From positions 1 through 64,000 of the forward strand of contig PBSL01000025.1 in NCBI GenBank assembly GCA_002726205.1: 64,000 nucleotides of DNA, given 5' to 3'. Below the pieces are notes generated by a model. It did not search any database and was not told the origin of the DNA. It saw only the letters and a list, made by a program, of their open reading frames with translations. A program made the translations under genes and the position numbers. Positions 1 through 11,230 of the stretch are shown piece after piece; the stretch's first letter is position 1; each line of letters opens with the position of its first letter. Source of the stretch: Planctomycetaceae bacterium (GTDB lineage: Bacteria; Planctomycetota; Planctomycetia; Planctomycetales; Planctomycetaceae).

Positions 1-357
1 CTTCTCGACGTCTATCCACCGAGTAACTGGTACCCGAGGGGATACGCGTTGAACCTGAGCGACTCGATCATGCGGTTGCGTTACCGTCGTGGGCCGGAAC
101 GCGAGGAGTTCCTGCCGCAGGAAGAGATCGACCAGGTCACGATCACGCTCTATCCCACCAGTAATCTGTTCGCTAGGGGGCACCGCCTGCGATTGGACGT
201 CTCCAGCAGCAACTACCCGCGGTTCGACGTGAATCCCAACACCGGAGAACCGATCGGACGAGACCGTCGAAAAACCGCGGCCGACAACACGGTTTTCCAC
301 GACGCGACAAGGTGTTCGCAGATCCTGCTGCCGGTGATCCCCCGGGAATCCCCGTAA
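1..357 (+). CDS. CocE/NonD family hydrolase, C-terminal fragment
   Basis: This is the last 118 codons of a gene whose beginning lies before the window; frame 1 is open from the first base to TAA at 355-357. The visible part matches the C-terminal beta-sandwich of X-Pro dipeptidyl-peptidase/CocE-type hydrolases: an 'LRYR' strand, the 'VTITLYPTSNLFARGHRLRL' type block and the 'SSSNYPRFDVNPNTGEP' block are typical of that domain. The alpha/beta-hydrolase part with the catalytic Ser-Asp-His is not in the window, so substrate cannot be judged; family members cleave esters, amides or peptides. The stop codon abuts the stop of the convergent sialidase with no spacer (TAATCA). Confidence 0.85.
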   Translation, partial: LLDVYPPSNWYPRGYALNLSDSIMRLRYRRGPEREEFLPQEEIDQVTITLYPTSNLFARGHRLRLDVSSSNYPRFDVNPNTGEPIGRDRRKTAADNTVFHDATRCSQILLPVIPRESP

Positions 358-1488
358 TCACCGGCCTGCCGGTAACCGCCCGACGCCGTCGGGCCACTTC
401 CGGTCACGAATCGGGTGCCCGGTCAACCGGGACCCATCGACGACGACGTGCCGCACCCGCAGGCGTCTCCACGTGTAGACAATGTGGATCCTGCCATCAC
501 GGCCCTGGATAACTGCCGGGTAGGAGTACTCGCTCTTGTCACGTTCGAGCACCAGCGCCGCCGTCCAGTCGCGGCCATTGCGACTCGTGGAGAGATTGAG
601 CATGTTCCGGCCACTGGGAAATTCGCCGCGGCGATTCGTGTGATTGTAGACCAGTACCTGCGTCCCCTCCCGCAGCGTCACAGCATCGGTTCCCGCGTTG
701 GGATTGGGCAACCCGGTCGACTCGAACCTGCTCCACGTCCGACCGCCGTCACCGCTCCACGTCTGCCAGAGATCTCCCTGGCCGTTGCGATTGCGGCAAA
801 GCATCTGCCAACGACGTCCCCGGTCGTAAAGCAGTAGGCTGGGTTGAATGGCACCGACCTTCTTGCCGTCACAAAACGGCCCCGATCGAGTCCAGGTCTT
901 CCCCAGATCCCGGGTCATTTCCAGGTGAACCTGCCAACCGTCGTGCTCGGTGCTCGACCCGCACCAGATCGTCCCGTCGGCCAACTGGACCGGCTTGTTC
1001 TTTACCGGCCCGATGCCCTGGCCGGGCAGTCGCTGTCGCCGCTTCCAGGTCTTGCCGGCGTCAGCCGAGATCATCCACTCTCCCCACCAGGCCCGGGGAC
1101 TGGGTCCAACCTTGAAGAACAGCATCAAGGGACCGGTTTTCGGCTGGAACAGGACAGGATTCCAGCAGGGAAACCGACTTCCGGTTGGCTGGACCCCATC
1201 GGCTACCCGAACCGGTTCCGTCCAGCGATTGCCGACACGTCGGGAAACCCAGATCGAGACATCCTTACGACCTTCACGAGTTCCCCCGAACCAGGCAACC
1301 ACCAGCGAACCGTCGGTCGTCTCGGCGATCGTCGAGGCATGGCACTGGGAAAATTCGGCCTTCCTGAAGACGAATTCGTGAGCCAGCACGGCCGACGGTG
1401 ACGCAGCCACAGCCGCCCCGACCGGAACCAGGCAGACGAAACAGGCAACGAGGGTCTTTACGATCGGCACGGGCACTCTCGAGAACAA
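358..1488 (-). CDS. Exported sialidase-family (BNR/Asp-box) glycosidase
   Basis: A 376-residue protein with an N-terminal hydrophobic export signal (about residues 8-30, ending near VAASPSA) followed by a six-bladed sialidase-like propeller of the BNR_2 type. Supporting motifs are CHASTIAE and WFGGTREG near the start of the fold and Asp-box-like repeats SADAGKTWK, TRDLGKTWT and SGDGGRTWS. Such proteins release terminal sialic or related acidic sugars from glycans, but many family members in environmental bacteria have unproven substrates. No in-frame ATG precedes the signal peptide: the listed start is TTG, and GTG codons at 1476 and 1470 are equally possible, so the exact N-terminus is uncertain. 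It converges directly on the CocE-type gene. Confidence 0.8.
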   Translation of the reverse strand: MFSRVPVPIVKTLVACFVCLVPVGAAVAASPSAVLAHEFVFRKAEFSQCHASTIAETTDGSLVVAWFGGTREGRKDVSIWVSRRVGNRWTEPVRVADGVQPTGSRFPCWNPVLFQPKTGPLMLFFKVGPSPRAWWGEWMISADAGKTWKRRQRLPGQGIGPVKNKPVQLADGTIWCGSSTEHDGWQVHLEMTRDLGKTWTRSGPFCDGKKVGAIQPSLLLYDRGRRWQMLCRNRNGQGDLWQTWSGDGGRTWSRFESTGLPNPNAGTDAVTLREGTQVLVYNHTNRRGEFPSGRNMLNLSTSRNGRDWTAALVLERDKSEYSYPAVIQGRDGRIHIVYTWRRLRVRHVVVDGSRLTGHPIRDRKWPDGVGRLPAGR

Positions 1489-1560
1489 ACCGGTTCCACT
1501 GCAGGATGACGAAAACCTGATCCACTCGCCACCACGGTGCAGATAATGCGAGCGTGGCGG

Positions 1561-4500
1561 CTACACGACCTGGTTCCCGGCCACGGTGTTTGGCCCGTCA
1601 CCGAGTTCTTCAACAACGTCGCTCAACAGGTTCGAGAACACGACGCCGTTCTCCACACCAGCGGCAATTCTCACGCCACGGATCGCCGCGGGGTTGCGGA
1701 TGATGTTGCCGGTGACGATCGCACCGGTCCCGTCGCCCGACGAAGCGGCCAGCAGCACCGCGGCGTCTCCCGCGTCAATCTCCAGAAACGAACTGCTCAA
1801 CACGGCATCGGCCACCAGCCGAACACCGACATAATCCTCGCTGACCCGGCCTGCTCCGGCGGCAACATCGATGTCGTGGATCCTGATGCTCGACGTGGCC
1901 GCCAGACTGTCCAACAGGCTGATGGCTCCCAGTCGATTGTCTCGAAACTGACCCGAGATCCAGACGCGACCGGTCGCCTGACCGTCAACGGTGATGCCGA
2001 GACCACCCCCCTGGAGCGAGTCGTTGACGCCGATGTCGACACTGTCAGTGATCTGGATGATCGGTTCGTCGGCCCCGGTATCCACCACCCATTCGTTGCC
2101 CGACAGGAACACACTGCGGGCATCGGCAATCCTGGCCCGGCAGCCCTCGAAGTAGTTGTCCTTGACATGGATGCTGTAGGGCCCCGAATCGGCGATTGGG
2201 CCGTCGCTGTTTTCGAGCACGATCGCGCCCGAGTTGTAGCAGTGGTTGCCACTGAAGATCAGTCGACCGTTGGCTCCTCCGCCGGTGGCGATGGCGTCCA
2301 GCACGTATTCACGCTGATCACGGATCACGTTGTCACGTATCGTGACCCCTTCGCCGCCGGAATTGTTGAATCCGCCGATCGCCGCCCGGCCATCCTCGAG
2401 CAGGTTGCCCTGGATCAATGCGTCGGGGCACTCGAGCGAAAACGAGATGTTCCCACCGACGTGCCCCACCTCCTCGCCTGCCAGGTTCGTGTGGCGGATC
2501 GTGTTGTTGAGGACTCGAATCCCCCGGCCACCGGAGAGATGTATGCCGTTGCCTCCCGCCGACTCGATCGCGTTGTGGGTGACCAATGTGCCGTCACCGC
2601 CAACCACGATGGCTTCACTCTGAGAATCGATGATCCGGTTGTCGCGGATCGTGGCACCGTCGCTGTAGAGACGAATCGAGTTGTGGAGCCGCCAGTTGGA
2701 CAGGTCATTCTCGCGTCGATTGCCGTCGATCACGAACTCCTGCACTCTGACGTTGTCAGCGTCACTCTCTCCCTGGATCACGTGGAAGCTGCTGACGAGG
2801 ATCGGCACCGGGCCGACCAGTGGTCCGGTCGCAGCAAGATTATCGCCCTTGTATCGCGACAGTGTCATCCGGTTTCCATCGATTCCGAGAATCTCACGAT
2901 TCTGCAGATCATCAAGCAGCGACACTTCCATGCCGACGAGAAACTCGCCAACCGACTCGACCAGCACCTCGACGCTGACCTCGTCAACGATTACCGGCCA
3001 TGCCAGCAGCGTCGTCCGCAACTCGTCCTGCCGTTTCAACGTGGCCCCATTTCCCTCGAAGGCCTGCCCATCCAACGGCCGAATGCTTCCGCCGAGCTGG
3101 TAAATCCGGTTCGCTCCAAACCGAATCGTCGCACCGGGTCCGGCGGCGGCGATCGCCCTGCGGATTGCCGGTGCGTCGTCGCCGTTGCCGTCACCGCGGG
3201 CACCATACCAATCAACCAGGTGGCCCAGTGTGGGATCAAAAATGCGTCGCCAGAACCGACCGTCGGCCGACGGGAACACCACGCCTCGATCGGGCGTCCG
3301 TGGGACCGCTGTCGGATCATGGACAAAAACACCCCCCCGCCACGGATCCTCGACGTAGGCAGTGACGCTCGTCTCGCCCAGGTCATCGTAGGCGATCAGG
3401 GCTTCGATATCGGACAATGATACCGAAGCCGGCGGCTTGGTCCCCTCGGAGGTCGCCGGCGTGAAGGTCACTACCAGGGATCCGGGGGGGGACCCGTCCT
3501 GCAGCATGTCTGCTGCGTCGAGCATCACGGTGTCCTCGGCTGTCCCTCCGACGATCGTATCCTGGCTGTCTCCGTTGATCGCTTCGACCGCCAGTATCAG
3601 GTCAGAGCCACTTTCGCCCTCGAGCAGGTCATGGCCTTCTCCGCCATCGAGCAAATCGCCGCCGACAAATCCCAGCAGGTGATCGTCGCCGTCGGCTCCC
3701 AACAACGTGTCGTTCCCAAAGCCACCCTCGATCCGATCGTGACCCGCTCTGCCCTCGAGCTGATCATCGCTTGTACCGCCCCGCAGCGTGTCGTTTCCCT
3801 CCCCCCCCAACAGCGTGACGGCCCCGTCGAATTCCGAAGCATCCAGCAACGAGTCCACCTGGTCGGCCGACAGCCGAGCCCGCTCGATGTTGACGTGCTG
3901 ATCGAGGCCACGGCCGGAAAGCCCGGTCCGGGTCAACACCAGTCCGTCATCGGCCTGGTTGGCCTCGAAGACCTCGACGATCACATCCAGGCCGGCACCC
4001 CCGTCGAGCGTGTCGTTGCCGCGACCACCGGTCAGGGAGTCTCCGCCACTGCCTTCACCGTACAGGACATCGTTTCCGGCTCCACCGTCCAGTCGATCGA
4101 TTCCGTTGCCACCCAGCAACCGGTCGCCGGCACCTCCGCCCAGCAGCCAGTCGTTACCGGCTCCTCCCTCGAGCGTATCGGAGAAAGCTCCTCCGATAAT
4201 CGTATCGTCACCGGAATGACCACGAACCCAGGTAGCCCCCCCGAAATACTGAACATCAATCCGGTTGTTACCGTCGCCACCATTGAGTTCGGCACGTTCG
4301 ATGGCACGGAGTTGGTCGTTACCCAGGCCGGAAAGATGGCCGCTCGTCAGAAAAAAATCGACATTGGCGGTTTCCAGCAGCCAGTCGTCGTGGCCGGGAC
4401 CGCCATCGAAGACATCATCACCGGATCCTCCGGTCAATCGATCACCGCGCCCCCCCTGGCCTCGCAGCCAATCGTGTCCGGACCCTCCAATCAGCACGTC

Positions 4501-5160
4501 ACGGCCGGTTCCGCCCAGTAGCCTGTCATCCCCGGCCGCTCCTCGCAGCAGGTCGTCACCTGCCTGGCCATTAAGCAGGTCGGCACCGGGGCCTGCCTGC
4601 AGCGTGTCGTCACCTGCTCCGGCGGCGAGCGTATCGGCTCCGTTATTGCCGACCAGCAGGTCGTGCCCCCCAAGACCGATCAAGCGATCGCTTCCGGATT
4701 GACCACGCAACGTGTCGTTGCCCGACCCGGCGATGATCGTATCGTGACCGGATCCGCCCAGCACGTTGATCGTCATCCCGGCGGCAGCAGGCATGTCGGC
4801 CAGCGCCGAGGCATCAAATGTATCGTTGCCGTTTCGGAGGTTGACGAATACATCGGTGACCGCCTCAAGATCGGCGATGACCGTTGTCTCGTCGTTGCCG
4901 TGCGTCACACCGTCACCGGCCGTGATCAGCGATCCTCCCTGGTCCGAGAGCCACAACTCGTCTCCATCGATGACCAGTTCCAGCTGATTCTGCTCGTTCG
5001 CATCCGCCCGAAACGACAGAGTGCCGTTAACCAGGCTCGCCTGCGAGAGCATCAGCCGCGTCTCGAGATTCTCGACCAGCCGGCCGCGGCGCATCGGCGC
5101 CCGCCGCGGCGGGCGCCGCCGCAACCTGCCGATCATCGCCTGGATGTACGACCGCAGCAT
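1561..5160 (-). CDS. Large RTX-repeat and right-handed beta-helix surface protein
   Basis: About 1199 residues. The N-terminus is arginine-rich and contains NLETRLMLS (about residue 31), resembling the LEPR-XLL-type motif at the start of many giant planctomycete surface proteins. Three blocks of calcium-binding RTX nonapeptides (GGxGxDxLx; for example GGSGHDTII, GAGDDTLQAG, GGTGRDVLIGG) occupy roughly residues 130-290, 310-400 and 440-560. Downstream, DWYGARGDGNGDDAPAI is the classic entry of the pectate-lyase-3 superfamily fold, followed by beta-helix rungs of the IRDNRIIDS, VLNNTIRHT and IQGNLLEDG kind to the C-terminus. This suggests a secreted or cell-surface calcium-stabilised protein that binds or cleaves polysaccharide. 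The ATG at 5160 is chosen because it gives the usual short basic N-terminus; a GTG at 5211 is also in frame. Confidence 0.8.
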   Translation of the reverse strand: MLRSYIQAMIGRLRRRPPRRAPMRRGRLVENLETRLMLSQASLVNGTLSFRADANEQNQLELVIDGDELWLSDQGGSLITAGDGVTHGNDETTVIADLEAVTDVFVNLRNGNDTFDASALADMPAAAGMTINVLGGSGHDTIIAGSGNDTLRGQSGSDRLIGLGGHDLLVGNNGADTLAAGAGDDTLQAGPGADLLNGQAGDDLLRGAAGDDRLLGGTGRDVLIGGSGHDWLRGQGGRGDRLTGGSGDDVFDGGPGHDDWLLETANVDFFLTSGHLSGLGNDQLRAIERAELNGGDGNNRIDVQYFGGATWVRGHSGDDTIIGGAFSDTLEGGAGNDWLLGGGAGDRLLGGNGIDRLDGGAGNDVLYGEGSGGDSLTGGRGNDTLDGGAGLDVIVEVFEANQADDGLVLTRTGLSGRGLDQHVNIERARLSADQVDSLLDASEFDGAVTLLGGEGNDTLRGGTSDDQLEGRAGHDRIEGGFGNDTLLGADGDDHLLGFVGGDLLDGGEGHDLLEGESGSDLILAVEAINGDSQDTIVGGTAEDTVMLDAADMLQDGSPPGSLVVTFTPATSEGTKPPASVSLSDIEALIAYDDLGETSVTAYVEDPWRGGVFVHDPTAVPRTPDRGVVFPSADGRFWRRIFDPTLGHLVDWYGARGDGNGDDAPAIRRAIAAAGPGATIRFGANRIYQLGGSIRPLDGQAFEGNGATLKRQDELRTTLLAWPVIVDEVSVEVLVESVGEFLVGMEVSLLDDLQNREILGIDGNRMTLSRYKGDNLAATGPLVGPVPILVSSFHVIQGESDADNVRVQEFVIDGNRRENDLSNWRLHNSIRLYSDGATIRDNRIIDSQSEAIVVGGDGTLVTHNAIESAGGNGIHLSGGRGIRVLNNTIRHTNLAGEEVGHVGGNISFSLECPDALIQGNLLEDGRAAIGGFNNSGGEGVTIRDNVIRDQREYVLDAIATGGGANGRLIFSGNHCYNSGAIVLENSDGPIADSGPYSIHVKDNYFEGCRARIADARSVFLSGNEWVVDTGADEPIIQITDSVDIGVNDSLQGGGLGITVDGQATGRVWISGQFRDNRLGAISLLDSLAATSSIRIHDIDVAAGAGRVSEDYVGVRLVADAVLSSSFLEIDAGDAAVLLAASSGDGTGAIVTGNIIRNPAAIRGVRIAAGVENGVVFSNLLSDVVEELGDGPNTVAGNQVV

Positions 5161-5357
5161 GACGAGAAGGTCATCGGAGAGAACCAAAGCGGCCAGGACG
5201 ACATGAACCACGTCCTGCGAGCGAGAGAGCGACGGGTGTATAGGGGCCGGTGGAACGAACTGTCAAGTGCGGTTTCAACCGGCCAGTCCAACTTGTCATC
5301 GACCCGACTCGGCCACGGAAAACCGAACCAGGAAGGCGATTTTCCGAGAGAATCCGC

Positions 5358-5744
5358 TCATTGATCCTCGTCGGCGCGGCGGTACTCGATGCGGTACTCG
5401 GTCACGTCGGTCGTTGTCGATATGCTGCGACGTTGACCATTGTCGAGGGTGACCAGTCCCCCGGCCAAGAGCACCTTCTGACCGTCGGTGTCTTCACCGG
5501 ACGTCGTGGTCTTGCCGACCACGGCCTCGGCTTCACGGTCGATATGAAAACCGGCCGGGAAATGCTGCTGCATCAACTTCTCGGCGTCGTCGCGGTGTTT
5601 CCAGGGCCAGGCATTGGTGTTGGCCGGAATGGCAACGATGCCGCGCCCGGGTTCCCGTAACACGTAGCGAGCCGAACTGCAGCCGGCCAGTCCGATCCCG
5701 GTGGCCATTACCAGGGCTGCCATGACAATCCGCCCGCACTTCAT
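5358..5744 (-). CDS. Small hypothetical lipoprotein
   Basis: A 128-residue protein starting MKCGRIVMAA with a lipoprotein signal peptide and lipobox LAGC (Cys at about residue 22). The ATG at 5744 is preceded by GGAGAG at suitable spacing, so the much longer in-frame extension upstream is not used. The mature part contains GIVAIPANTNAWPW and ends in a strongly polar tail. Short lipoproteins with this 'gGxVAIPxNTNxWP' look are common in planctomycetes, but I do not recognise a function. It diverges from the FG-GAP protein gene with 106 bases between the starts. Confidence 0.75.
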   Translation of the reverse strand: MKCGRIVMAALVMATGIGLAGCSSARYVLREPGRGIVAIPANTNAWPWKHRDDAEKLMQQHFPAGFHIDREAEAVVGKTTTSGEDTDGQKVLLAGGLVTLDNGQRRSISTTTDVTEYRIEYRRADEDQ

Positions 5745-5850
5745 TCCAACATCTCTCCGAGAATCTACGGGTCGTTGGTCGACACCAGGGAGGCGAACTT
5801 GTAATGATGGCCTGCCGCTCCGGTCAAGACGAGAAACTGGCGTTTTCACC

Positions 5851-8196
5851 ATGTCGCAACGCTCCAACCACCCGAACACTCCTCGATTCTTGTTTCCAGG
5901 CATCGCTGAGTTGGCCCTGCTGGTGATCCTCTCGGGTGCCGCCACAGTAAGCCGTGCCGACGAGACGGTGTCGATCGGGCTGACCGTCACGACACCGCTG
6001 CCCTACCCCAACACGCCGCTGTCGGTCGAGATCGACTTTGCCAAGCAACTGCGTCAACGCGGTATCCCGGGCGTACTCGACCCCAATTCGATTCACGTCA
6101 TCAACGTCGCCCTGCAGCGTGAAGTGCCGATGGCTCGCACCGAGGACTTTGCTTACCGCGATCGGGGCCGGATCGAGTGGGTGATTCCCAAGCCGCATCA
6201 CGTCGCCTGGGAGATTCGCTTCCGCGCGGTTTCCAGTCGCCCGCCTCTGAAGCCGCAATCCTACGTTCCGGCGATCGGCGTGGGTGATCTGTTGCGGTTC
6301 AATGCCGGCCGACGTCGACCGGTCACGATGTTCTTTTCCGCCGGCCTGCACGACCTGACCGGCGACGGTCGGCTCGACCTGGTGGGATGCTGGAACTACG
6401 CCTACCGCGACGGCGACCCCTGGGCCGCCCCGATCGTCTATCCAGCGGTTGATGCCGAGCATCCCTGGCAATTCGGCAACCTGCAACGGCTTCGCTACTT
6501 TGAACCCGACAACCCCGGCAAGTTGAAAGACTTCAACACACATTACAGCTCGATTGACATGGCCGACTTCAACCGCGACGGCCGGCTCGACCTGGTCCAT
6601 CTCGACTCGAACACCCGGTCGGTCCAGGTTTGCCTTGGCACCTCGCGGCGACAACCCGGTGGATGCCCACTGTTTGTCGCCGACATCAGTTTCAAGGTCA
6701 GCGGCCGCAACAACTGCCGCGCGGTCGATCTGGACGCTGACGGCGCGATCGACCTCGTCCTGGGCACGCAGTGGCACAGAAACACCAACCCCGAGGGCTG
6801 GCCACTGCGACTGGCCAAACCGGTGTCGCTGAAGGTGGGCTCGGGCAGCGTCTTCGTGGACCTCGACGGCGACAGCCGGCCCGACGCGATTCACACGGCG
6901 AAAGTCCCCCCGGGACCAGCCGGGGGCCGGATGCAGTGGCGCAAGCATCTGGGAGGCACTCCCCCGCGATTCAGCGATCCGGTCGATCTGGACGGAATCG
7001 GCTACCGCGATTGCACGATGGTCGGGGCCGCCACGATCGACAAACGCCAGTTATTGATTGTTCAGCACGACGTGTTCCAGCAACTGAAGATCTTCGAACG
7101 TGTTACCGCGTCAACCGAGAAGCCGAAGTTCCGGGAAATCGGCCGCGCCGAATCGGCTGCGGCAGTTCTCTCGCTGTCGGATCAGGCCTGGCCGTGCCTG
7201 TGTGACTGGGACAACGACGGCGACAATGATCTCCTGGTCGGCGGCGGTTACGGCTGGCCGCGGATCGTGATCAACAGCGGTACACGAACGCGGCCCGTCT
7301 ACGACGAGCCGAAGCGGATCGTCTCCGGGGGACGTTCCATCAAGTTTCTCCGCAACGAGATCCTTGGTCCTCCCGATGGCGGGCACAACATGGGCTATCC
7401 CTACCCGGTCCTTGTCGATTGGGACGGCGACGGCCTGAGGGACCTGTTCTGCCCGAACGAGACCAACCGCCTGTTCTGGTTCCGCAACACCGGCACAGCG
7501 GCCGTTGCTCGATTCGGAACGCGAAGACAGGTGCTTTGCGATGGCTTCCCCGATTCCCCGGCCTTCTACAAACTCTCGGCCACTCGAGCCAAGTCGCCCA
7601 AGTCCAACAACGGGGTTTACCCCTACGAGAAGGAACGCCCGTTCATGTGGCGATCAGGCAATGCCATCGCCGATTTCAACGACGATGGCCTGATGGACTT
7701 CGTCACCGTCGAGGGTTCGACGCCCCGTGCCGCCCTGTTCGTCCAGTACCGCGACGGCCAGAAACTGCGATTGCGTCGCCAGGGTGAAATCCGACTGTCC
7801 GACGGCCGCGAAGTGAACGACAAGATCGTCAACCGACCGGTTTCCTGGGGACAGACCTTCCGCGCAACCGACTGGAATCGCGACGGCCGTGTCGATCTGC
7901 TCTACAACGTTGCCGGCTCACACCACGGCACGCTCGACGGCGGGAGCATGTACCTGCTGCTGAACGTCGGCACCAGGAAACGGCCCGTGTTTGCGTCACC
8001 GCGAACGCTGAAGTGCTACGGCCGACCGATCCGGATCACCAACCACGGGCCACACGCGTGGGTGGGGGACTATGACCACGATGGTCTGCCCGATGTCATC
8101 GGCTGTGTCGAGTGGAGCGTCTACCCGTACTATTCGCACGCAGCACTGATGATGCCCGCGGCCCCGCAGTACCGACTGCATCCACCGGGAAAGTGA
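5851..8196 (+). CDS. Secreted FG-GAP/VCBS repeat beta-propeller protein
   Basis: A 781-residue protein with a signal peptide (hydrophobic stretch about residues 17-32, ending SRA-DE). At least nine calcium-binding FG-GAP loops are visible: DLTGDGRLDLVG, DFNRDGRLDLVH, DLDADGAIDLVLG, DLDGDSRPDAI, DWDNDGDNDLLVG, DWDGDGLRDLF, DFNDDGLMDFV, DWNRDGRVDLL and DYDHDGLPDVIG, implying a seven- or eight-bladed propeller like an integrin alpha head. Such proteins are extracellular and may bind polysaccharides or other surfaces; no catalytic motif is seen. The ATG at 5851 was chosen because it directly precedes the signal peptide; an upstream in-frame start at 5701 would add about 50 residues overlapping the divergent lipoprotein. 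Confidence 0.85.
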   Translation: MSQRSNHPNTPRFLFPGIAELALLVILSGAATVSRADETVSIGLTVTTPLPYPNTPLSVEIDFAKQLRQRGIPGVLDPNSIHVINVALQREVPMARTEDFAYRDRGRIEWVIPKPHHVAWEIRFRAVSSRPPLKPQSYVPAIGVGDLLRFNAGRRRPVTMFFSAGLHDLTGDGRLDLVGCWNYAYRDGDPWAAPIVYPAVDAEHPWQFGNLQRLRYFEPDNPGKLKDFNTHYSSIDMADFNRDGRLDLVHLDSNTRSVQVCLGTSRRQPGGCPLFVADISFKVSGRNNCRAVDLDADGAIDLVLGTQWHRNTNPEGWPLRLAKPVSLKVGSGSVFVDLDGDSRPDAIHTAKVPPGPAGGRMQWRKHLGGTPPRFSDPVDLDGIGYRDCTMVGAATIDKRQLLIVQHDVFQQLKIFERVTASTEKPKFREIGRAESAAAVLSLSDQAWPCLCDWDNDGDNDLLVGGGYGWPRIVINSGTRTRPVYDEPKRIVSGGRSIKFLRNEILGPPDGGHNMGYPYPVLVDWDGDGLRDLFCPNETNRLFWFRNTGTAAVARFGTRRQVLCDGFPDSPAFYKLSATRAKSPKSNNGVYPYEKERPFMWRSGNAIADFNDDGLMDFVTVEGSTPRAALFVQYRDGQKLRLRRQGEIRLSDGREVNDKIVNRPVSWGQTFRATDWNRDGRVDLLYNVAGSHHGTLDGGSMYLLLNVGTRKRPVFASPRTLKCYGRPIRITNHGPHAWVGDYDHDGLPDVIGCVEWSVYPYYSHAALMMPAAPQYRLHPPGK

Positions 8197-8210
8197 TCTC
8201 CCGTTGACGG

Positions 8211-10198
<1,988 letters not shown>

Positions 10199-10202
<4 letters not shown>

Positions 10203-10435
10203 GCCTCACCCCCACCTTGGCCACTCCGGCACATCCAGCCGTAAACCAGGGCCAACACCAGTGCGATCACGATCAGGCCAAAACCGGCCCACACGGCCAG
10301 GTTCACTCCCCCTGGACCGATCGCCTGCAAACGCTTGGCGTCAAAGGCCATCACCAGGACAAAACTGCCGTACAGGACCAGGTAGACGGCGAACAGGATC
10401 AGGCCAAGTTTCCGGTTGCGTCGATTCACGGACAT
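10199..10435 (-). CDS. DUF485-family small membrane protein (YjcH-like)
   Basis: A 78-residue protein with two transmembrane segments (about residues 10-30 and 47-68) and the GGVNLAVWAGFG motif between them, the pattern of DUF485/YjcH proteins that are encoded just upstream of acetate symporters. Basic residues precede the first segment (SVNRRNRK). Its stop codon overlaps the start of the symporter by four bases, which supports a shared transcript and a role in the assembly or activity of the transporter. The function of DUF485 proteins is not firmly established. Confidence 0.85.
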
Positions 10436-10553
10436 CGCGGACGAGGCTCCAAAAACAAATCGAGGATGCTAGGGTGCGCGACGGTGAAGAGAAATACCAG
10501 TCGGATCCGGCAGCCAATTCCCAGGCATTGCGAGGCCGATGCAGGGTCTTGAC

Positions 10554-11075
10554 TCACTTGCCGACGTCAATCCGGAATTCGTTGGGCCCGTCGGCCTTGA
10601 CGGTGACCTCCAGGCCGGATGTCTCGGCCGCCATGAGTTTCTCGGGCCATTCGCTCTTATCGGCGGGCTTCTGCTGGTACGTCTGCATGTACATGCTGAC
10701 GGGATCCACCGCCAGGTACTTCGGATCAGAGAACTTCAACGTCTCGGTCGGGATCTTGGCGACGCCGACACCGTAGGGCCCCGGCGTCGCGCCATCCTCG
10801 AATCGCCAGGTCGTCAACAGGCAACGCCCGTTGGAGTCGGTGGTACCACTGGCCGGCCGCAGGACCGCGTCTTCGGTCTTGGGGAAGAGCGTGACACTGA
10901 CGTTGGATACCGGCTGACCATCCTCGAGCATTGTCACCACGACCGGGACTGTACCCAGTGGATTCGACGGCGCCCATTGCCAGACCCTCATGACCACCAG
11001 TACGACGATCAGCATGATCAGGGTCAGAATGGCCCCGTGGGCGCGAGTGTTCGATTGCGTTGCCGCGGTCGCCAT
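10554..11075 (-). CDS. Membrane-anchored protein with carboxypeptidase-regulatory-like domain
   Basis: A 173-residue protein with one N-terminal transmembrane anchor (about residues 14-33) and an extracytoplasmic beta-sandwich. The outer part reads like the carboxypeptidase-regulatory-like (transthyretin-like) domains that are abundant in planctomycetes: VTMLEDGQPVSNVSVTLFP, then ASGTTDSNGRCLLTTW and a GATPGPYGVGVAKIP turn. No enzymatic motif is visible. The ATG at 11075 has an excellent Shine-Dalgarno sequence (GGAGGG, spacing 6 or so), so the 40-residue in-frame extension upstream is rejected. It is on the same strand as the DUF485/actP pair, 118 bases upstream, and could be co-transcribed with it. 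Confidence 0.75.
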   Translation of the reverse strand: MATAATQSNTRAHGAILTLIMLIVVLVVMRVWQWAPSNPLGTVPVVVTMLEDGQPVSNVSVTLFPKTEDAVLRPASGTTDSNGRCLLTTWRFEDGATPGPYGVGVAKIPTETLKFSDPKYLAVDPVSMYMQTYQQKPADKSEWPEKLMAAETSGLEVTVKADGPNEFRIDVGK

Positions 11076-11230
11076 CCTTTCCCTCCTGAACGGGCCCAGC
11101 GCCCCTGCTCTCGACACAGGAATTGTCACTTCTGGTGCCGTCAATCTCAAGGTCGAGCCTCCTCCGAGGCCAGGCTGGTCAGTGAACCAGCCCACGCTAC
11201 ACTGGTGACAGCTGATTGAATGGAGTCAAC

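Noticed and set aside
1537-3420. Long plus-strand open frame (627 codons) opposite the RTX/beta-helix gene
   Set aside because: It is antisense to a gene with clear domains, has no ribosome site or recognisable motif, and reflects GC-rich codon bias that keeps opposite frames open.
3700-4800. Regular short DNA repeats that could suggest a CRISPR or tandem-repeat array
   Set aside because: The periodicity is 27 bases and corresponds to the RTX nonapeptides of the protein; sequences are degenerate and there are no spacers.
5745-5990. N-terminal extension of the small lipoprotein
   Set aside because: It would bury the signal peptide and overlap the start of the divergent FG-GAP gene; the internal ATG has a ribosome site and a proper lipobox.
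11171-11203. CTGGT/ACCAG inverted repeat and TACACT hexamer before the YhaO-like gene
   Set aside because: The 5-bp stem is too short for an operator and no -35 element is found at a proper distance.
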